Part shown: positions 41,581-52,510 of the stretch, piece after piece
How positions within the stretch are numbered: position 1 is the first letter of the stretch
Layout: each line of letters starts with the position of its first letter
Source: an uncultured Eubacteriales bacterium
GTDB taxonomy: Bacteria > Bacillota > Clostridia > Oscillospirales > Oscillospiraceae
Reading direction: 5' to 3'
NCBI GenBank assembly: GCA_900317905.1
Contig: ONIN01000011.1
Location: 62,001-126,000, forward strand
Length of the DNA stretch: 64,000 nucleotides
Program-made: the position numbers and the translations under genes
Notes under the pieces: model-generated
The model's input: the letters and a program-made list of their open reading frames with translations, nothing else
Told to the model about the DNA's origin: nothing
The model's database searches: none

Positions 41581-43550
41581 TGGCCATTGTAAAAATGAAA
41601 AAGCTGCAGCTCATGGTCGTGCGCTCCCAAAAGGAGGCGCTGCTCCGCGATTTGATGCTGCTCGGCTGCGTGTCCGTCACGGAGCCGAACGTCCCCGAGG
41701 AGGGGGACGAAGCGCTCCTGCAGCGCGAGACCGGCGGTCTGGTGGAAGCCAGAGCCGAACAGGCGAGACTCAACGGCGCACTCCAGCTTCTGGACAAGTA
41801 CGCCCCGGTCAAATCCAAGTTCCTGTCCCCGCGCCCGGAGGTGTCGGAGGCGGAGTTCCTGGACGAGGCGGCACTGGCTGCTGAGCTGAAGGCCGCCAAT
41901 GAGGTGGAGGATCTGGAAGCGCAGATCCGCCGGCTGACTTCTGAGGAGGCGCGCCTGCGCAGCTCCATCGAGTCCTTAAAGCCGTGGACGGCGCTGGATC
42001 TGCCGCTGGACGTCTCCGGTACCGCCAGCACCGACGTCACCTACGGTACCATCCCCGCGGTGGTGAATCTCGCTGAGGTGAACCAGACCCTGGCAGCTGC
42101 CGCCGAGGAGGCGGAGCTCTTCCCCGTGAGCACGGACGGGGACGCGCACTACACCGTGCTGGTATGTCACAAATCCCAGCAGGCGGAGGCGATCGCGGCC
42201 CTGCGAAACTTCGGCTTCGCGGTGGCGTCTGTCTCCGGAACCAAGGGCACGGCCCGGGAGAACATCGAGTCTCAGACCGCCCAGATCGAGACGCTATCCA
42301 AAGAGCGCACCAATCTGGAGGCCAAGATCGTCAGCTACGCTCCCCATCGGGAGGCCTTCAAGCTCAGCATCGACCGGATGACCGCCAACATCGGCAAGGC
42401 CGAGGCGGCGGAGCGGATGGTCGGCACCGACAGCGTCGTGTGTCTGAATGGCTGGATGGAAGCCCCCGAGGAGGAAAAGGTTCTGGCAGTCCTCTCCAAA
42501 TATGACTGCTCCTGGGAGCTGGAAGAGCCGGCGGAGGAGGAGTACCCCGACGTTCCGGTCAAGCTCAAGAACAACGCATTCACCGAACCGCTGAACATGG
42601 TCACCAACATGTATAGCCTGCCGGCCTACGGCACGGTGGACCCCAACCCGCTGATGGCGCCGTTTTTCATTCTGTTCTACGGCATCATGATGGCGGATAT
42701 GGGCTACGGCCTGCTGATGATCATCGCGGCCCTGGTGGTGAAGTTCACGGTCAAGCCGAAAGGCGGCATGAAGACCTTCGTGAACCTGCTTCTGGAGGGC
42801 GGCATCGCTACCTTCGTCATGGGCGTGGTCACAGGCGGCTTCTTCGGAGACCTGATCCCGACCCTGTCGAGAATGTTTGGCAAGGAGATGGGCGACAACC
42901 TGCTGACCAACCCGCCGCTGAACCCCATGACGGACGTGAACTTCGTCCTCTACGGGGCCATGGCACTGGGCGTTGTGCATCTGTTCACCGGCATGATCGT
43001 GAACATGGTGCAGAAGTTCAAGCACGGCGACGGCATGGGCGCCATCCTGGAGGAGGGCTGCTGGTTCGTGATCTTCGGCGGACTGGCGCTGTACCTTCTG
43101 AAGATCGGCGGCAAGCTGGGCATCATCATCCTGGCCATCGGCTGCGTCATGCTGGTCTGGGGCGCCATGCGTCCGGCCAAGGGCTTCGGCAAGGTCACGG
43201 CGGTGTTCGCCGCGATCTACAACGGCGCCACCGGCTGGCTGGGCGACGTGCTGTCCTACTCCCGTCTGATGGCTCTGATGCTGGCGGGCAGCGTCGTGGC
43301 GCAGGTGTTCAACTCTCTGGGCGCCATGCCTTCCGAGAAGGGCACCACCGTTGTCACGTTCTTCATCTTCGTGCTGGTGTTCCTGGTGGGCCACGCGCTG
43401 AACTTCGCGCTGAACCTGCTGGGCTGCTTCGTGCACGACCTCAGACTCCAGTGTCTGGAGTTCTTCGGCAAGTTCTACCAGGACGGCGGCAAGCCCTTTG
43501 AGCCCCTGGAGATCAACACAAAATACGTAGATGTGGAAAACCACGTCTGA
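41580..43550 (+). CDS. ntpI: V/A-type ATPase subunit I (membrane stator, a-subunit)
   Basis: A 656-residue subunit. The soluble N-terminal half (about 1-330) is helical and includes the start MAIVKMKKLQLMVVRSQKEA. The C-terminal half has seven or eight membrane helices with GIMMADMGYGLLMII and VLSYSRLMALMLAGSVVAQV, the latter containing the essential Arg of the ion half-channel. It forms the ion path together with the K ring. Overlaps the previous stop by one base. Confidence 0.95.
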   Translation: MAIVKMKKLQLMVVRSQKEALLRDLMLLGCVSVTEPNVPEEGDEALLQRETGGLVEARAEQARLNGALQLLDKYAPVKSKFLSPRPEVSEAEFLDEAALAAELKAANEVEDLEAQIRRLTSEEARLRSSIESLKPWTALDLPLDVSGTASTDVTYGTIPAVVNLAEVNQTLAAAAEEAELFPVSTDGDAHYTVLVCHKSQQAEAIAALRNFGFAVASVSGTKGTARENIESQTAQIETLSKERTNLEAKIVSYAPHREAFKLSIDRMTANIGKAEAAERMVGTDSVVCLNGWMEAPEEEKVLAVLSKYDCSWELEEPAEEEYPDVPVKLKNNAFTEPLNMVTNMYSLPAYGTVDPNPLMAPFFILFYGIMMADMGYGLLMIIAALVVKFTVKPKGGMKTFVNLLLEGGIATFVMGVVTGGFFGDLIPTLSRMFGKEMGDNLLTNPPLNPMTDVNFVLYGAMALGVVHLFTGMIVNMVQKFKHGDGMGAILEEGCWFVIFGGLALYLLKIGGKLGIIILAIGCVMLVWGAMRPAKGFGKVTAVFAAIYNGATGWLGDVLSYSRLMALMLAGSVVAQVFNSLGAMPSEKGTTVVTFFIFVLVFLVGHALNFALNLLGCFVHDLRLQCLEFFGKFYQDGGKPFEPLEINTKYVDVENHV

Positions 43551-43559
43551 TTCTCGTAA

Positions 43560-44069
<510 letters not shown>

Positions 44070-44103
44070 TGCGCTTCCGCCGCTTCGGAAAGGTGGAAAA
44101 TCT

Positions 44104-44700
44104 ATGACAGGAATTGAAAAAATCACCGGCCGCATCGAAGCCGACGCCCGCGCCGAGGCTGCGCAGATCACAGCCGAAGCCAAGGCCAAGTGCGACGCGA
44201 TCAAGGCCGACTTTGAAAAGAAAGCGCAGGACGCCTATTGGGAGAAGCTCCAGGCCGGCGTGAAGGACTGCGAGGACCGGGTGGAGCGGCTGGGCCGCCT
44301 GGCCGGTATGGAGGCGAAAAAGAGCACCCTGGGCTTGAAACAGTCCATGGTGAGCGCCGCCTTCGACCGGGCCGTAGAGAAGCTCTGCAGCCTGCCCGTC
44401 GAGGAGTACATCTCCGCCATGGCGAAGCTCTGCGCCAAGGCTGCCTCCGGCAAGGAGACAGTGGTGATGAACGCCGCCGACAAGGCCCGCTGCGGCGAGG
44501 CCGTGGTGGCAGCTGCCAACGCCCTCTGCGCCGAGCAGGGCAAGCCCTCGGAGCTGAAGCTGAGCGATGACACCCGCGACCTGAAGGGCGGCTTCGTGCT
44601 GCAGCAGGGCGATGTGGAGATCAACTGCTCGGTGGAGACGCTCGCCGAACTCAGCCGGGGCGAACTGGCTTCTCAGGTCGCTGCCGTTCTGTTCGACTGA
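44104..44700 (+). CDS. ntpE: V/A-type ATPase subunit E (peripheral stalk)
   Basis: A 198-residue subunit. The N-terminal half is a long amphipathic helix (ADARAEAAQITAEAKAKCDA), and the C-terminal half is a small globular domain ending GGFVLQQGDVEINCSVETL. It forms the stator stalk with the first gene product. ATG 44104 has GGAAAGGTGG upstream. Confidence 0.9.
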   Translation: MTGIEKITGRIEADARAEAAQITAEAKAKCDAIKADFEKKAQDAYWEKLQAGVKDCEDRVERLGRLAGMEAKKSTLGLKQSMVSAAFDRAVEKLCSLPVEEYISAMAKLCAKAASGKETVVMNAADKARCGEAVVAAANALCAEQGKPSELKLSDDTRDLKGGFVLQQGDVEINCSVETLAELSRGELASQVAAVLFD

Positions 44701-44742
44701 TCCTGTTGTGACGGGAACACCGTCTCATAAGGAGGAATGAAT

Positions 44743-45741
44743 TTGGCTAATATCAATGAAACCAACTATCTGGCGATCACCGCCATGCTGGCCGCCCGCA
44801 CCTCGGGCATGCTGAGTGCCGAGCGGCTGGAGCGCATGATCGCGGCGTCCTCGGATGATGAGGCTGTCAAGGTGCTGGAGGAGTGCGGCTACGGCGATCT
44901 GACGGGCATGACCATGTCGGAGCGCAGCGAGGCGCTGGAAAAGCGCCTGGCGGAGGTCTTTGACGAGCTGGAGCACATGGTTCCGGAACCGGAGCTGGTG
45001 CAGATGTTCCGTCTGAAGTACGACTTCCACAACATCAAGACGGTCATCAAGTCCCACGGCGCGGGCGTCTCCGGCGGCGAGATTCTCTCGAACCGCGGCA
45101 GCATCCCCGCCGAGGTGGTGGAGGAGGCCTTCGTCTCCGACGACTACACCGAGATCCCCTCCAATCTGGCCGAGCCCATGCAGGAGGCCGCCGGCATTCT
45201 GGCGAGAACCTCCAACCCGCAGCTGGCGGACTTCACGCTGGATAAGGCCTACTTTGCCGAGCTGACCAGGCTGGTAAAGGATCTGAGCGACGAGGGCTTT
45301 GCCAAAAGCTATGTGAAGCTCATGATCGACAGCGCCAACCTCCGCAGCACCGTGCGTACCCGCCGGATGGGGAAGGACACCGATTTCCTCTCTCTGGCTT
45401 TGGTGGAGGGCGGCGAGATCAACGCCCAGAGCGTTCTGGGTGCTGACTCCGGTGAGGCTCTGGCGGAGCTCTATAAGCCCACCAGACTTGCCGACGCCGG
45501 TGAGGCCGGCGCCGCTGCCATGAACGGCGGCTCTCTGACGGCTTTCGAGCGCGCCTGCGACAACGCGCTGCTGGAGTACGTCAAGGAGGCAAAGCGGATG
45601 CGCTTCGGCGCGGCCCACGTGGTGTCCTATCTGGCCGCCATGGAGAACGAGGCCACCGCGGCGCGGATGATCCTCTCGGGACGGATGGCAGGCTTGAAGC
45701 CGGACACCATTCGGGAAAGGATGCGTGAGGCTTATGCTTAA
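44743..45741 (+). CDS. ntpC: V/A-type ATPase subunit C (d-like)
   Basis: A 332-residue helical subunit that caps the rotor ring and carries the central shaft. Family segments are ARTSGMLSAERLERMI, FRLKYDFHNIKTVIKS and RFGAAHVVSYLAAMENE. I place the start at TTG 44743, six bases after GGAGGA; the ATG at 44737 directly abuts that site. Its end overlaps the subunit F gene. Confidence 0.9.
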   Translation: MANINETNYLAITAMLAARTSGMLSAERLERMIAASSDDEAVKVLEECGYGDLTGMTMSERSEALEKRLAEVFDELEHMVPEPELVQMFRLKYDFHNIKTVIKSHGAGVSGGEILSNRGSIPAEVVEEAFVSDDYTEIPSNLAEPMQEAAGILARTSNPQLADFTLDKAYFAELTRLVKDLSDEGFAKSYVKLMIDSANLRSTVRTRRMGKDTDFLSLALVEGGEINAQSVLGADSGEALAELYKPTRLADAGEAGAAAMNGGSLTAFERACDNALLEYVKEAKRMRFGAAHVVSYLAAMENEATAARMILSGRMAGLKPDTIRERMREAYA

Positions 45742-46048
45742 AATTGCAGTCATCGGCGCTCCCGAGACCGTCATGGGTTTTAAAGCGTTGGGTCTGGAGG
45801 CGTGCCCTGTGGCAGACGCGGAAGAGGCCCGCAAGACCCTGCGGCATCTGGCCCGCGACAGCGAGGACTACGCCATCATCTACGTGGAGGAACAGCTGGC
45901 AGCGCAGATCCAGCCGGAGATCGACCGGTACAAGGATTCTCCCACCCCGGCTATCATCCTGATCCCCGGCAGGGAAGGGCCCCTCGGCCTCGGCCAGAAG
46001 GCCCTCAAGGACGCGGTCGAGCGCGCCGTCGGCACCGACATTCTTTAA
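45734..46048 (+). CDS. ntpG: V/A-type ATPase subunit F (central shaft)
   Basis: A 104-residue subunit with the start MLKIAVIGAPETVMGFKALG and the segment YAIIYVEEQLAAQI, then PAIILIPGREGPLG. Subunit F sits in the central stalk with D. GTG at 45725 is an alternative start three codons earlier. It overlaps the end of subunit C. Confidence 0.9.
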   Translation: MLKIAVIGAPETVMGFKALGLEACPVADAEEARKTLRHLARDSEDYAIIYVEEQLAAQIQPEIDRYKDSPTPAIILIPGREGPLGLGQKALKDAVERAVGTDIL

Positions 46049-46106
46049 TGACTTTATCCGCTGTAAGCGGAATGCTAAAATCCTTCAATGAAAGGAAGTA
46101 TGTAAT

Positions 46107-47879
46107 TTGAGTGGAACGATTACCAAAGTTTCCGGCCCGCTGGTCGTAGCGAACGGGCTTGCGGACGCCAACGTCTCCGACGTTGTGCGCGTGGGCTCTC
46201 AGCGTCTGATCGGCGAGATCCTGAACATGTCCGGCGACAGCGCCTCGATCCAGGTCTACGAGGAGACCTCCGGTCTGGGCCCCGGCGCCGAAGTCGAGAC
46301 CACCGGAATGCCCCTGAGCGTGGAACTGGGCCCCGGCATGCTGGAGAACATCTATGACGGCATCCAGCGTCCTCTGCCGGAGATCCGCGGCATCGCGGGC
46401 TCTACCATCACCCGCGGCATCGAGGTGCCCGCCCTGAACCGTGAGCGCGTCTGGCACTTTGACGCGGTCGTTAAGGCCGGCGACAAGGTGGTGGGCGGCG
46501 ACGTCATCGGCACCGTTCAGGAGACCACCGCGATTCTGCATAAGATCATGGTGCCTCCCACCATGAAGGGCACCATCAAGAGCGTCCAGTCCGGCGACTT
46601 CAAGGTCGCGGACACCGTCGCCGTCCTGACCGACGAGGCGGGGGAGGACCACGAGCTGAGCATGATCCAGCGCTGGCCCGTCCGTGTGGCGCGTCCCTAT
46701 GCGCAGAAGTTTGCCCCGAACAAACCCATGAACTCCGGTCAGCGTATCATCGACACGCTGTTCCCGATCGCCAAGGGCGGCACGGCGGCCATCCCCGGCC
46801 CCTTCGGCAGCGGCAAGACCGTCGTTCAGCACCAGCTGGCCAAGTGGTCCGACGTGGACATCGTGGTCTACATCGGCTGCGGCGAGCGCGGCAACGAGAT
46901 GACCGACGTTCTGATGGAGTTCCCGGAGCTGACCGACCCCCGCAACGGCGAGCCGCTGATGAAGCGTACCGTCCTGATTGCGAACACCTCCGATATGCCC
47001 GTGGCTGCCCGTGAGGCCAGCATCTACACCGGCATCACCATCGCCGAGTACTTCCGCGACATGGGATACGACGTGGCCGTTCTGGCTGACTCCACCTCCC
47101 GCTGGGCCGAGGCTCTGCGTGAGATGTCCGGCCGTCTGGAAGAGATGCCCGGCGAGGAAGGCTACCCCGCCTACCTGGCTTCCCGTATCGCCCAGTTCTA
47201 TGAGAGAGCCGGCTGCGTCCGCTGTGTTGGCTCCGACGAGAGCCGCCGCGGCTCTGTCACGGCCATTGGCGCTGTCTCGCCTCCCGGCGGCGACATTTCC
47301 GAGCCCGTCTCCCAGGCCACCATGCGTATCGTCAAGGTCTTCTGGGCGCTGGACTCCAGCCTGGCCTATGCCCGTCACTTCCCGGCCATCAACTGGCTGA
47401 CCTCGTATTCGCTGTATGTGGACTCCCTGAGCCCCTGGTACGAGGCCACCTTCGGCCCCGAGTACATGGCCAACCGCCGTCAGGCCATGAGCATCCTCCA
47501 GCAGGAGAGCGAGCTGCAGGAGATCGTCCGCCTGGTGGGCCAGGACGCCCTGAGCCCCGCCGACCGTCTCACCATGGAGACCGCGAAGATGATCCGCGAG
47601 GACTTCCTCCAGCAGAACGCCTTCGTCGACATCGACAGCTACTCCGAGTATCGCCGTCAGTTCCTGCTGCTGCAGATGGTTCTGGACTATGACAAGCTCT
47701 GCCGCGAGGCGCTGGAGAAGAACGTCGTCATGACCAAGCTCTTCCAGATCCCCGCCCGCGTGGAGATCGGCCGCGCCAAGAGCGTGCCGAATGACGAGTA
47801 TGAAGCCGTCTACGCCAGGATCCGCGAGGATATGGCCGCCCAGATCAAAGAAATCATCGCCGGAGGTGAGGAGCAGTGA
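46107..47879 (+). CDS. ntpA: V/A-type ATPase catalytic subunit A
   Basis: A 590-residue catalytic subunit. The P-loop is GPFGSGKTV at about residue 230, after the long non-homologous region found only in A subunits (about 110-190). [32 protein letters not shown] and [13 protein letters not shown] are standard. It hydrolyses or makes ATP at the A-B interface. The start is TTG at 46107 with AAAGGAAG ahead. Its stop overlaps the start of subunit B as GTGA. Confidence 0.97.
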   Translation: MSGTITKVSGPLVVANGLADANVSDVVRVGSQRLIGEILNMSGDSASIQVYEETSGLGPGAEVETTGMPLSVELGPGMLENIYDGIQRPLPEIRGIAGSTITRGIEVPALNRERVWHFDAVVKAGDKVVGGDVIGTVQETTAILHKIMVPPTMKGTIKSVQSGDFKVADTVAVLTDEAGEDHELSMIQRWPVRVARPYAQKFAPNKPMNSGQRIIDTLFPIAKGGTAAIPGPFGSGKTVVQHQLAKWSDVDIVVYIGCGERGNEMTDVLMEFPELTDPRNGEPLMKRTVLIANTSDMPVAAREASIYTGITIAEYFRDMGYDVAVLADSTSRWAEALREMSGRLEEMPGEEGYPAYLASRIAQFYERAGCVRCVGSDESRRGSVTAIGAVSPPGGDISEPVSQATMRIVKVFWALDSSLAYARHFPAINWLTSYSLYVDSLSPWYEATFGPEYMANRRQAMSILQQESELQEIVRLVGQDALSPADRLTMETAKMIREDFLQQNAFVDIDSYSEYRRQFLLLQMVLDYDKLCREALEKNVVMTKLFQIPARVEIGRAKSVPNDEYEAVYARIREDMAAQIKEIIAGGEEQ

Positions 47880-49252
47880 TTAAGGAATATAAGACAATTC
47901 GCGAGATCGCGAGCCCTCTGATGATCGTCAGCAATGTCGAAGGCGTCACCTACGACGAGCTGGCCGAGATCGAGCTCCCCGACGGTGAGAAGCGCCGCTG
48001 CAAGGTGCTCGAGGTCGAGGGCGACAAGGCGGTCGTACAGCTGTTTGAGAGCGCCCAGGGCATCAACCTGGCGGAGTCCAAGGTCCGTTTCCTGGGCCAC
48101 CCGCTGGAGCTGGGCGTCAGCGAGGATATGCTGGGCCGTGTTTTCAACGGCATGGGCGAGCCCATTGACGGCGGCCCCGCCATTCTGGCGGAGGAGCACC
48201 GCGACATCAACGGTCTGCCCATGAACCCGGCAGCCCGCGCCTACCCCGCAGAGTTCATCCAGACCGGTGTCAGCACCATCGACGGCCTGAACACCCTGGT
48301 CCGCGGCCAGAAGCTGCCGATCTTCTCCGCCTCCGGTCTGCCCCATGCGGCGCTGGCGGCACAGATTGCCCGTCAGGCCCGTGTTCTGGGCGACGGTGAG
48401 AACTTCGCCGTCGTGTTCGCCGCCATCGGCATCACCTTCGAGGAGTCTGAGTACTTCATCCAGGAGTTCCGCCGCACCGGCGCCATCGACCGTACCGTGG
48501 TATTCTCCAACCTGGCCAACGACGCCGCCGTCGAGCGTATCGCCACCCCGCGTATGGCGCTGACCGCCGCCGAGTATCTGGCCTTCGAGAAGGATATGCA
48601 GGTTCTGGTCATCCTGACCGACATCACCAACTACGCCGAGGCCCTGCGTGAGGTCTCTGCCGCCAAGAAAGAGGTTCCCGGCCGCCGCGGCTATCCCGGC
48701 TATCTGTACACCGACCTTGCGACGCTGTACGAACGCGCCGGCCGCCGCATCGGCAAGCGGGGCTCCATCACCATGATCCCCATCCTGACCATGCCTGAGG
48801 ACGACAAGACCCACCCGATCCCCGACCTGACGGGCTACATCACCGAGGGTCAGATCATCCTCTCCCGTGACCTGCACCGCAAGGGCATCGTGCCTCCGGT
48901 GGACGTTCTGCCCAGCCTGAGCCGTCTGAAGGACAAGGGCATCGGCGTCGGCAAGACCCGCGAGGATCACGCCGGCACCATGAACCAGCTCTTCGCCGCT
49001 TACGCCAGAGGCAAGGACGCCAAGGAGCTCATGACCATTCTGGGCGAGGCTGCTTTGTCTGATGACGACAAGCAGTTCGCGAAGTTCGCCGACGCCTTCG
49101 AGCAGGAGTACGTCAGCCAGGGCAACGAGACCAACCGCTCCATCGAGGAGACGCTGGATCTCGGCTGGAAGCTGCTTTCTCTGCTGCCGGTGGCCGAGCT
49201 GAAGCGTGTCAAGCCCGAGATGATCGAGAAGTACATGCCCAAGGGCGAATAA
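47876..49252 (+). CDS. ntpB: V/A-type ATPase regulatory subunit B
   Basis: A 458-residue non-catalytic subunit. It lacks a full P-loop: the corresponding region is [19 protein letters not shown]. It has [35 protein letters not shown] and [18 protein letters not shown]. It alternates with subunit A in the hexamer. The start is GTG, overlapping the A stop by four bases. Confidence 0.97.
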   Translation: MIKEYKTIREIASPLMIVSNVEGVTYDELAEIELPDGEKRRCKVLEVEGDKAVVQLFESAQGINLAESKVRFLGHPLELGVSEDMLGRVFNGMGEPIDGGPAILAEEHRDINGLPMNPAARAYPAEFIQTGVSTIDGLNTLVRGQKLPIFSASGLPHAALAAQIARQARVLGDGENFAVVFAAIGITFEESEYFIQEFRRTGAIDRTVVFSNLANDAAVERIATPRMALTAAEYLAFEKDMQVLVILTDITNYAEALREVSAAKKEVPGRRGYPGYLYTDLATLYERAGRRIGKRGSITMIPILTMPEDDKTHPIPDLTGYITEGQIILSRDLHRKGIVPPVDVLPSLSRLKDKGIGVGKTREDHAGTMNQLFAAYARGKDAKELMTILGEAALSDDDKQFAKFADAFEQEYVSQGNETNRSIEETLDLGWKLLSLLPVAELKRVKPEMIEKYMPKGE

Positions 49253-49289
49253 GCCCTGACAGGACACACCAAATAAGGCAGGTGATTTG

Positions 49290-49943
49290 ATGGCAAGTAC
49301 CGCGATTACTCCGACCAGAATGGTGCTCAATCAGCTCAAAGGCCGGTTGAAAACCGCCCGCCGCGGCCACAAGCTGCTGAAGGATAAGCGCGATGAGCTG
49401 ATGCGTCAGTTCCTCGACATTGTCCGTCTCAACAAGCAGCTGCGCGCCAAGGTGGAGGCGGGTCTCACGGAGGCATTCGGTTCTCTGTCCGTGGCCTCGG
49501 CGATCATGTCGCCGGAGATGCTGGAGCAGTCGCTCCTGTATCCGCGCCAGAGCGTGGAGCTGGGCATGACGTTCAAGAACATCATGAGCGTCAACGTCCC
49601 TGTCTACGACTTCAAGACGAAGAACGACGACCCGGCTGAGATCTTCCCCTACGGCTTTGCCCAGACCTCCGGTGAGCTGGACGACGCCTTGGAACAGCTG
49701 GCACAGGTGTTCCAGGATATGCTCCAGCTGGCCCAGATCGAGAAGAGCATGCAGCTGCTGGCCCAGGAGATCGAGAAAACCCGCCGGCGTGTCAACGCGC
49801 TGGAATACGTCATGATCCCGGAGCTGGAGGAAAACATCCGCTACATCACCATGAAGCTGGACGAGAACGAGAGCTCCACCAAGGTCCGTCTGATGAAGGT
49901 CAAGGAAATGGTCCTTCAGGACGCCCACGATTTCAAGTACTAA
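49290..49943 (+). CDS. ntpD: V/A-type ATPase subunit D (central shaft)
   Basis: A 217-residue coiled-coil subunit with the start MASTAITPTRMVLNQLKGRL and the segment GHKLLKDKRDELMRQFL; the C-terminal helix includes RRRVNALEYVMIPELEENI, which inserts into the A3B3 head. It completes the operon in the order H, I, K, E, C, F, A, B, D. A terminator follows. Confidence 0.95.
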   Translation: MASTAITPTRMVLNQLKGRLKTARRGHKLLKDKRDELMRQFLDIVRLNKQLRAKVEAGLTEAFGSLSVASAIMSPEMLEQSLLYPRQSVELGMTFKNIMSVNVPVYDFKTKNDDPAEIFPYGFAQTSGELDDALEQLAQVFQDMLQLAQIEKSMQLLAQEIEKTRRRVNALEYVMIPELEENIRYITMKLDENESSTKVRLMKVKEMVLQDAHDFKY

Positions 49944-49948
49944 TCAAA

Positions 49949-49978
49949 AATGACACGGCTCCGGCCGTGTCATTTTTT
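49949..49978 (+). terminator. Terminator of the V/A-ATPase operon
   Basis: An 11-base-pair stem AATGACACGGC / GCCGTGTCATT followed by TTTTA. Confidence 0.92.
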
Positions 49979-50211
49979 ATGTAGGGGAGAGAAAGAAAGG
50001 ATCGTTTATCTGTCTGCGAGCGTGGAACGTGAAGAGTGGAGAGTGGAGATAAGGAAGATTGAAAAAGAAGTGTTATCAATCATCACGAAGTGATTCCATA
50101 ATTACACTCTTCACTCTCAACTCTTCACTCTCATAACGCTAAACTCCAATTTACCGCTGAAATGTGAAAACCCACTTAAACTCCACACTCCACACTCCAC
50201 ACTTTAACAAT
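49979..50211. repeat. Low-complexity purine/pyrimidine inverted tract
   Basis: GAAGAGTGGAGAGTGGAG (50031-50048) is answered by CTCTTCACTCTCAACTCTTCACTCTC (50106-50131) on the same strand, giving a long imperfect hairpin. A second tract repeats CTCCACA (50180-50201), a motif that recurs at 54186-54200. No gene seen. Confidence 0.55.
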
Positions 50212-50218
50212 TTGTCTC

Positions 50219-50247
50219 TGGACAAATCCGCCGTTGGCCGTTATACT
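50219..50247 (+). promoter_or_regulatory. Probable promoter of the PAP2 gene
   Basis: TGGACA, a 17-base spacer and TATACT. The -35 lies in a palindrome, TTGTC-TCTG-GACAA (50212-50225), which could be an operator. Confidence 0.5.
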
Positions 50248-50283
50248 CTTAACCATGGCAACGGCCAATGGAAAGGAGAACCT

Positions 50284-50937
50284 ATGAAAAAGAATAGTTT
50301 CACAGCCGCCGGGGTGTTCGGCGTGCTGTTTCTGCTGCTGATCGTTCTGGTGAAAACCGTGGACGTGGCCCAGATCGGCCCGGCGGGCACCAGCATCGGA
50401 CTGTCGAGCCTCAACGGCGGCTTCCACGACGCGGTGGGTGTCCACATGTTCTGGTATAAGCTCACCGAGGGGCTGGGCGTCCTGGCCATCCTGGTGGCGG
50501 CGCTCTTCGCTTTTGTGGGACTCATGCAGCTGATCAAGCGGAAAAGCCTCCTGAAGGTGGACAAAAACATCATGGTGCTTGGCTGCCTTTACATCTGCGT
50601 GGTGGCCTTCTACGTGATCTTTGAAGTCATCATCGTGAACTACCGGCCCATCATCATGCCGGGGGAGACCGTTCCCGAAGCGTCCTTCCCCTCCAGCCAC
50701 ACCATGCTGATCTGCACGATCATGGGCAGCGCCATGATGCAGATCAAGGAGTATGGACACACCGTAAAGACCGGCCAGATCCTGAAGCTGGTCTGCTGGG
50801 TGATCCTGATCGTCACCGTGGTCGGCCGTCTGATCTGCGGCGTCCACTGGTTCACCGACATCCTCGGCGGCCTGCTTTTGAGCGCGGCGCTGCTGCTGCT
50901 GTACAAAGGCGCCATGGAAAAGATCAACAACGCCTGA
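50284..50937 (+). CDS. PAP2-family membrane phosphatase
   Basis: A 217-residue protein with five or six membrane helices. The three phosphatase motifs are visible in reduced form: NYRPIIMPG (C1, Arg-Pro), SFPSSHTM (C2, Ser-His) and GRLICGVHWFTDILGG (C3, Arg...His...Asp). Substrates of the family are phosphatidic acid, undecaprenyl diphosphate or similar lipid phosphates. ATG 50284 follows AAAGGAG. Not obviously linked to its neighbours. Confidence 0.9.
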   Translation: MKKNSFTAAGVFGVLFLLLIVLVKTVDVAQIGPAGTSIGLSSLNGGFHDAVGVHMFWYKLTEGLGVLAILVAALFAFVGLMQLIKRKSLLKVDKNIMVLGCLYICVVAFYVIFEVIIVNYRPIIMPGETVPEASFPSSHTMLICTIMGSAMMQIKEYGHTVKTGQILKLVCWVILIVTVVGRLICGVHWFTDILGGLLLSAALLLLYKGAMEKINNA

Positions 50938-50943
50938 AAAAAT

Positions 50944-50972
50944 CCCGGGATTCCGAAGGATCCCGGGTTTTT
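50944..50972. terminator. Terminator between PAP2 and NSS symporter 2
   Basis: CCCGGGA pairs with TCCCGGG, with flanking A-run and T-run, between convergent genes. Confidence 0.75.
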
Positions 50973-50988
50973 GTATGTGTTGATTTGA

Positions 50989-52323
50989 TTACTTCCAGCC
51001 GAAGGTGACCAGGCCGTAGATATACAGGGCCAGGATGCAGATGGGGACGAAGTACTGGAAGATGGGCTTCATCCAGCTCTTGACCTTCAGACCGCTGCCG
51101 GCGTTGGCCTCGGCAACGAAGTTGTCCCAGCCCCAGCCAAGCTTGTAGCAGCAGAACAGGGAGAACATCAGAGCGCCCAGCGGCAGCAGGTTGGTGCTGA
51201 CGATGAAATCCCAGAAGTCCAGCCAGGCGGTACCCTCCGCGAAGGGCTGGAAGTGGAGCACGCTGTAGCCCAGAGCGGTGGTGAGGGCGATGAGGAAGAT
51301 GCCAACGCCGCAGACGACGCAGCCCTTCGGGCGGCTCCAGCCGGTCATCTCACGGACGCAGGCGAGGATGTTCTCAAACACGGCAAGCTCCGTGGAGAAG
51401 GCCGCGAACACCATGAACAGGAAGAACAGGGTGCCCCAGATGCGGCCGCCGGCCATGTTGTTGAAGACGGTGGCCATGGTGTTGAACAGCAGGGCGGGGC
51501 CGGCGTTCACCTCGACGCCGTAGGTGAAGCAGGCGGGGAAGATGATCAGGCCCGCCATGATGGCGACGAAGGTATCCAGCAGGATGACGTTCAGGCTCTC
51601 ACCCAGCAGGGTGCGCTCCTTGCCGATGTAGCTGCCGAAGATCGCCATGGAGCCGATGCCGAGGCTCAAGGTAAAGAACGCCTGGTTCATGGCGCCTACG
51701 ATGACGTTGCCGTTGATTTTGCTGAAGTCCGGCACCAGATAGAAGGCGAGACCCTCCTTGGCGCCGCTCATGGTGAAGCTGTGGATCGCGAGGACGATCA
51801 TCAGCACGAACAGGCCGATCATCAGATACTTGGTCACGCGCTCCAGGCCGCCCTGCAGGTTGAAGCTCAGAACGGCGAAGCCCAGAACCACCGCGACCAG
51901 CAGGTAGATCACGTTGACGCCGGGGTTCGTGATCATCTCCACGAAGCCCAGGTTTGCGGACTGGCCCAGCAGGAACTTCACGAAGTAGTACATCATCCAG
52001 CCGGTGACGACGGTGTAGAACGCCATCAGGGCGATGTTGCCCAGCAGCGCCAGATAGCCGTGGAGGTGCCACTTCTGGCCGGGTTTCTCCAGCTTCTGAT
52101 ACATGCGGACGGGGCTGGCCTGAGAGGCACGGCCCATGGCAAACTCCATGGTCATGGCGGGAAGGCCCAGCAGCAGCAGACACAGGATGTACACCAGCAC
52201 AAAGCCGCCGCCGCCGTACTGACCCGTCATCCACGGGAATTTCCAGACGTTGCCGCATCCAATGGCACAGCCGGCGCTTACCAGCAGGAAGCCGAGGCGG
52301 GATTGAAAGTTTTCACGTTTCAT
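50989..52323 (-). CDS. Neurotransmitter:sodium symporter family transporter 2
   Basis: A 444-residue NSS carrier with the family start RLGFLLVSAGCAIGCGNVWKF and the helix-6 segment FFTLSLGIGSMAIFGSYIGK. Its C-terminus, YFVPICILALYIYGLVTFGW, is intact, unlike the other NSS gene in this window, and it is clearly a different subfamily member. Sodium-coupled uptake of an amino acid is expected; which one is unknown. The start has GAGAGAGAC upstream and its own promoter. Confidence 0.93.
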   Translation of the reverse strand: MKRENFQSRLGFLLVSAGCAIGCGNVWKFPWMTGQYGGGGFVLVYILCLLLLGLPAMTMEFAMGRASQASPVRMYQKLEKPGQKWHLHGYLALLGNIALMAFYTVVTGWMMYYFVKFLLGQSANLGFVEMITNPGVNVIYLLVAVVLGFAVLSFNLQGGLERVTKYLMIGLFVLMIVLAIHSFTMSGAKEGLAFYLVPDFSKINGNVIVGAMNQAFFTLSLGIGSMAIFGSYIGKERTLLGESLNVILLDTFVAIMAGLIIFPACFTYGVEVNAGPALLFNTMATVFNNMAGGRIWGTLFFLFMVFAAFSTELAVFENILACVREMTGWSRPKGCVVCGVGIFLIALTTALGYSVLHFQPFAEGTAWLDFWDFIVSTNLLPLGALMFSLFCCYKLGWGWDNFVAEANAGSGLKVKSWMKPIFQYFVPICILALYIYGLVTFGWK

Positions 52324-52353
52324 GGTCTCTCTCCATTCATAAAATGTTCATAT

Positions 52354-52382
52354 ATCATATCATGAAATTTATTAATATGCAA
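52354..52382 (-). promoter_or_regulatory. Promoter of NSS symporter 2
   Basis: On the minus strand TTGCAT, a 17-base spacer and TATGAT, 31 bases before the start codon. Confidence 0.6.
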
Positions 52383-52431
52383 CCTTTTTTAAACAGAATG
52401 TGCCGTAAAATAGAAAATAATTCATCAGGGA

Positions 52432-52460
52432 TTGCATTTAGTCCCGGAAATTTGTATAAT
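52432..52460 (+). promoter_or_regulatory. Promoter of the CoA-transferase gene
   Basis: TTGCAT, a 17-base spacer and TATAAT, 51 bases before the start codon. Confidence 0.65.
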
Positions 52461-52510
52461 CAATACAGCTAACCAGGTTCGATTTGATCGAAAACAAAGG
52501 AGATAACATT

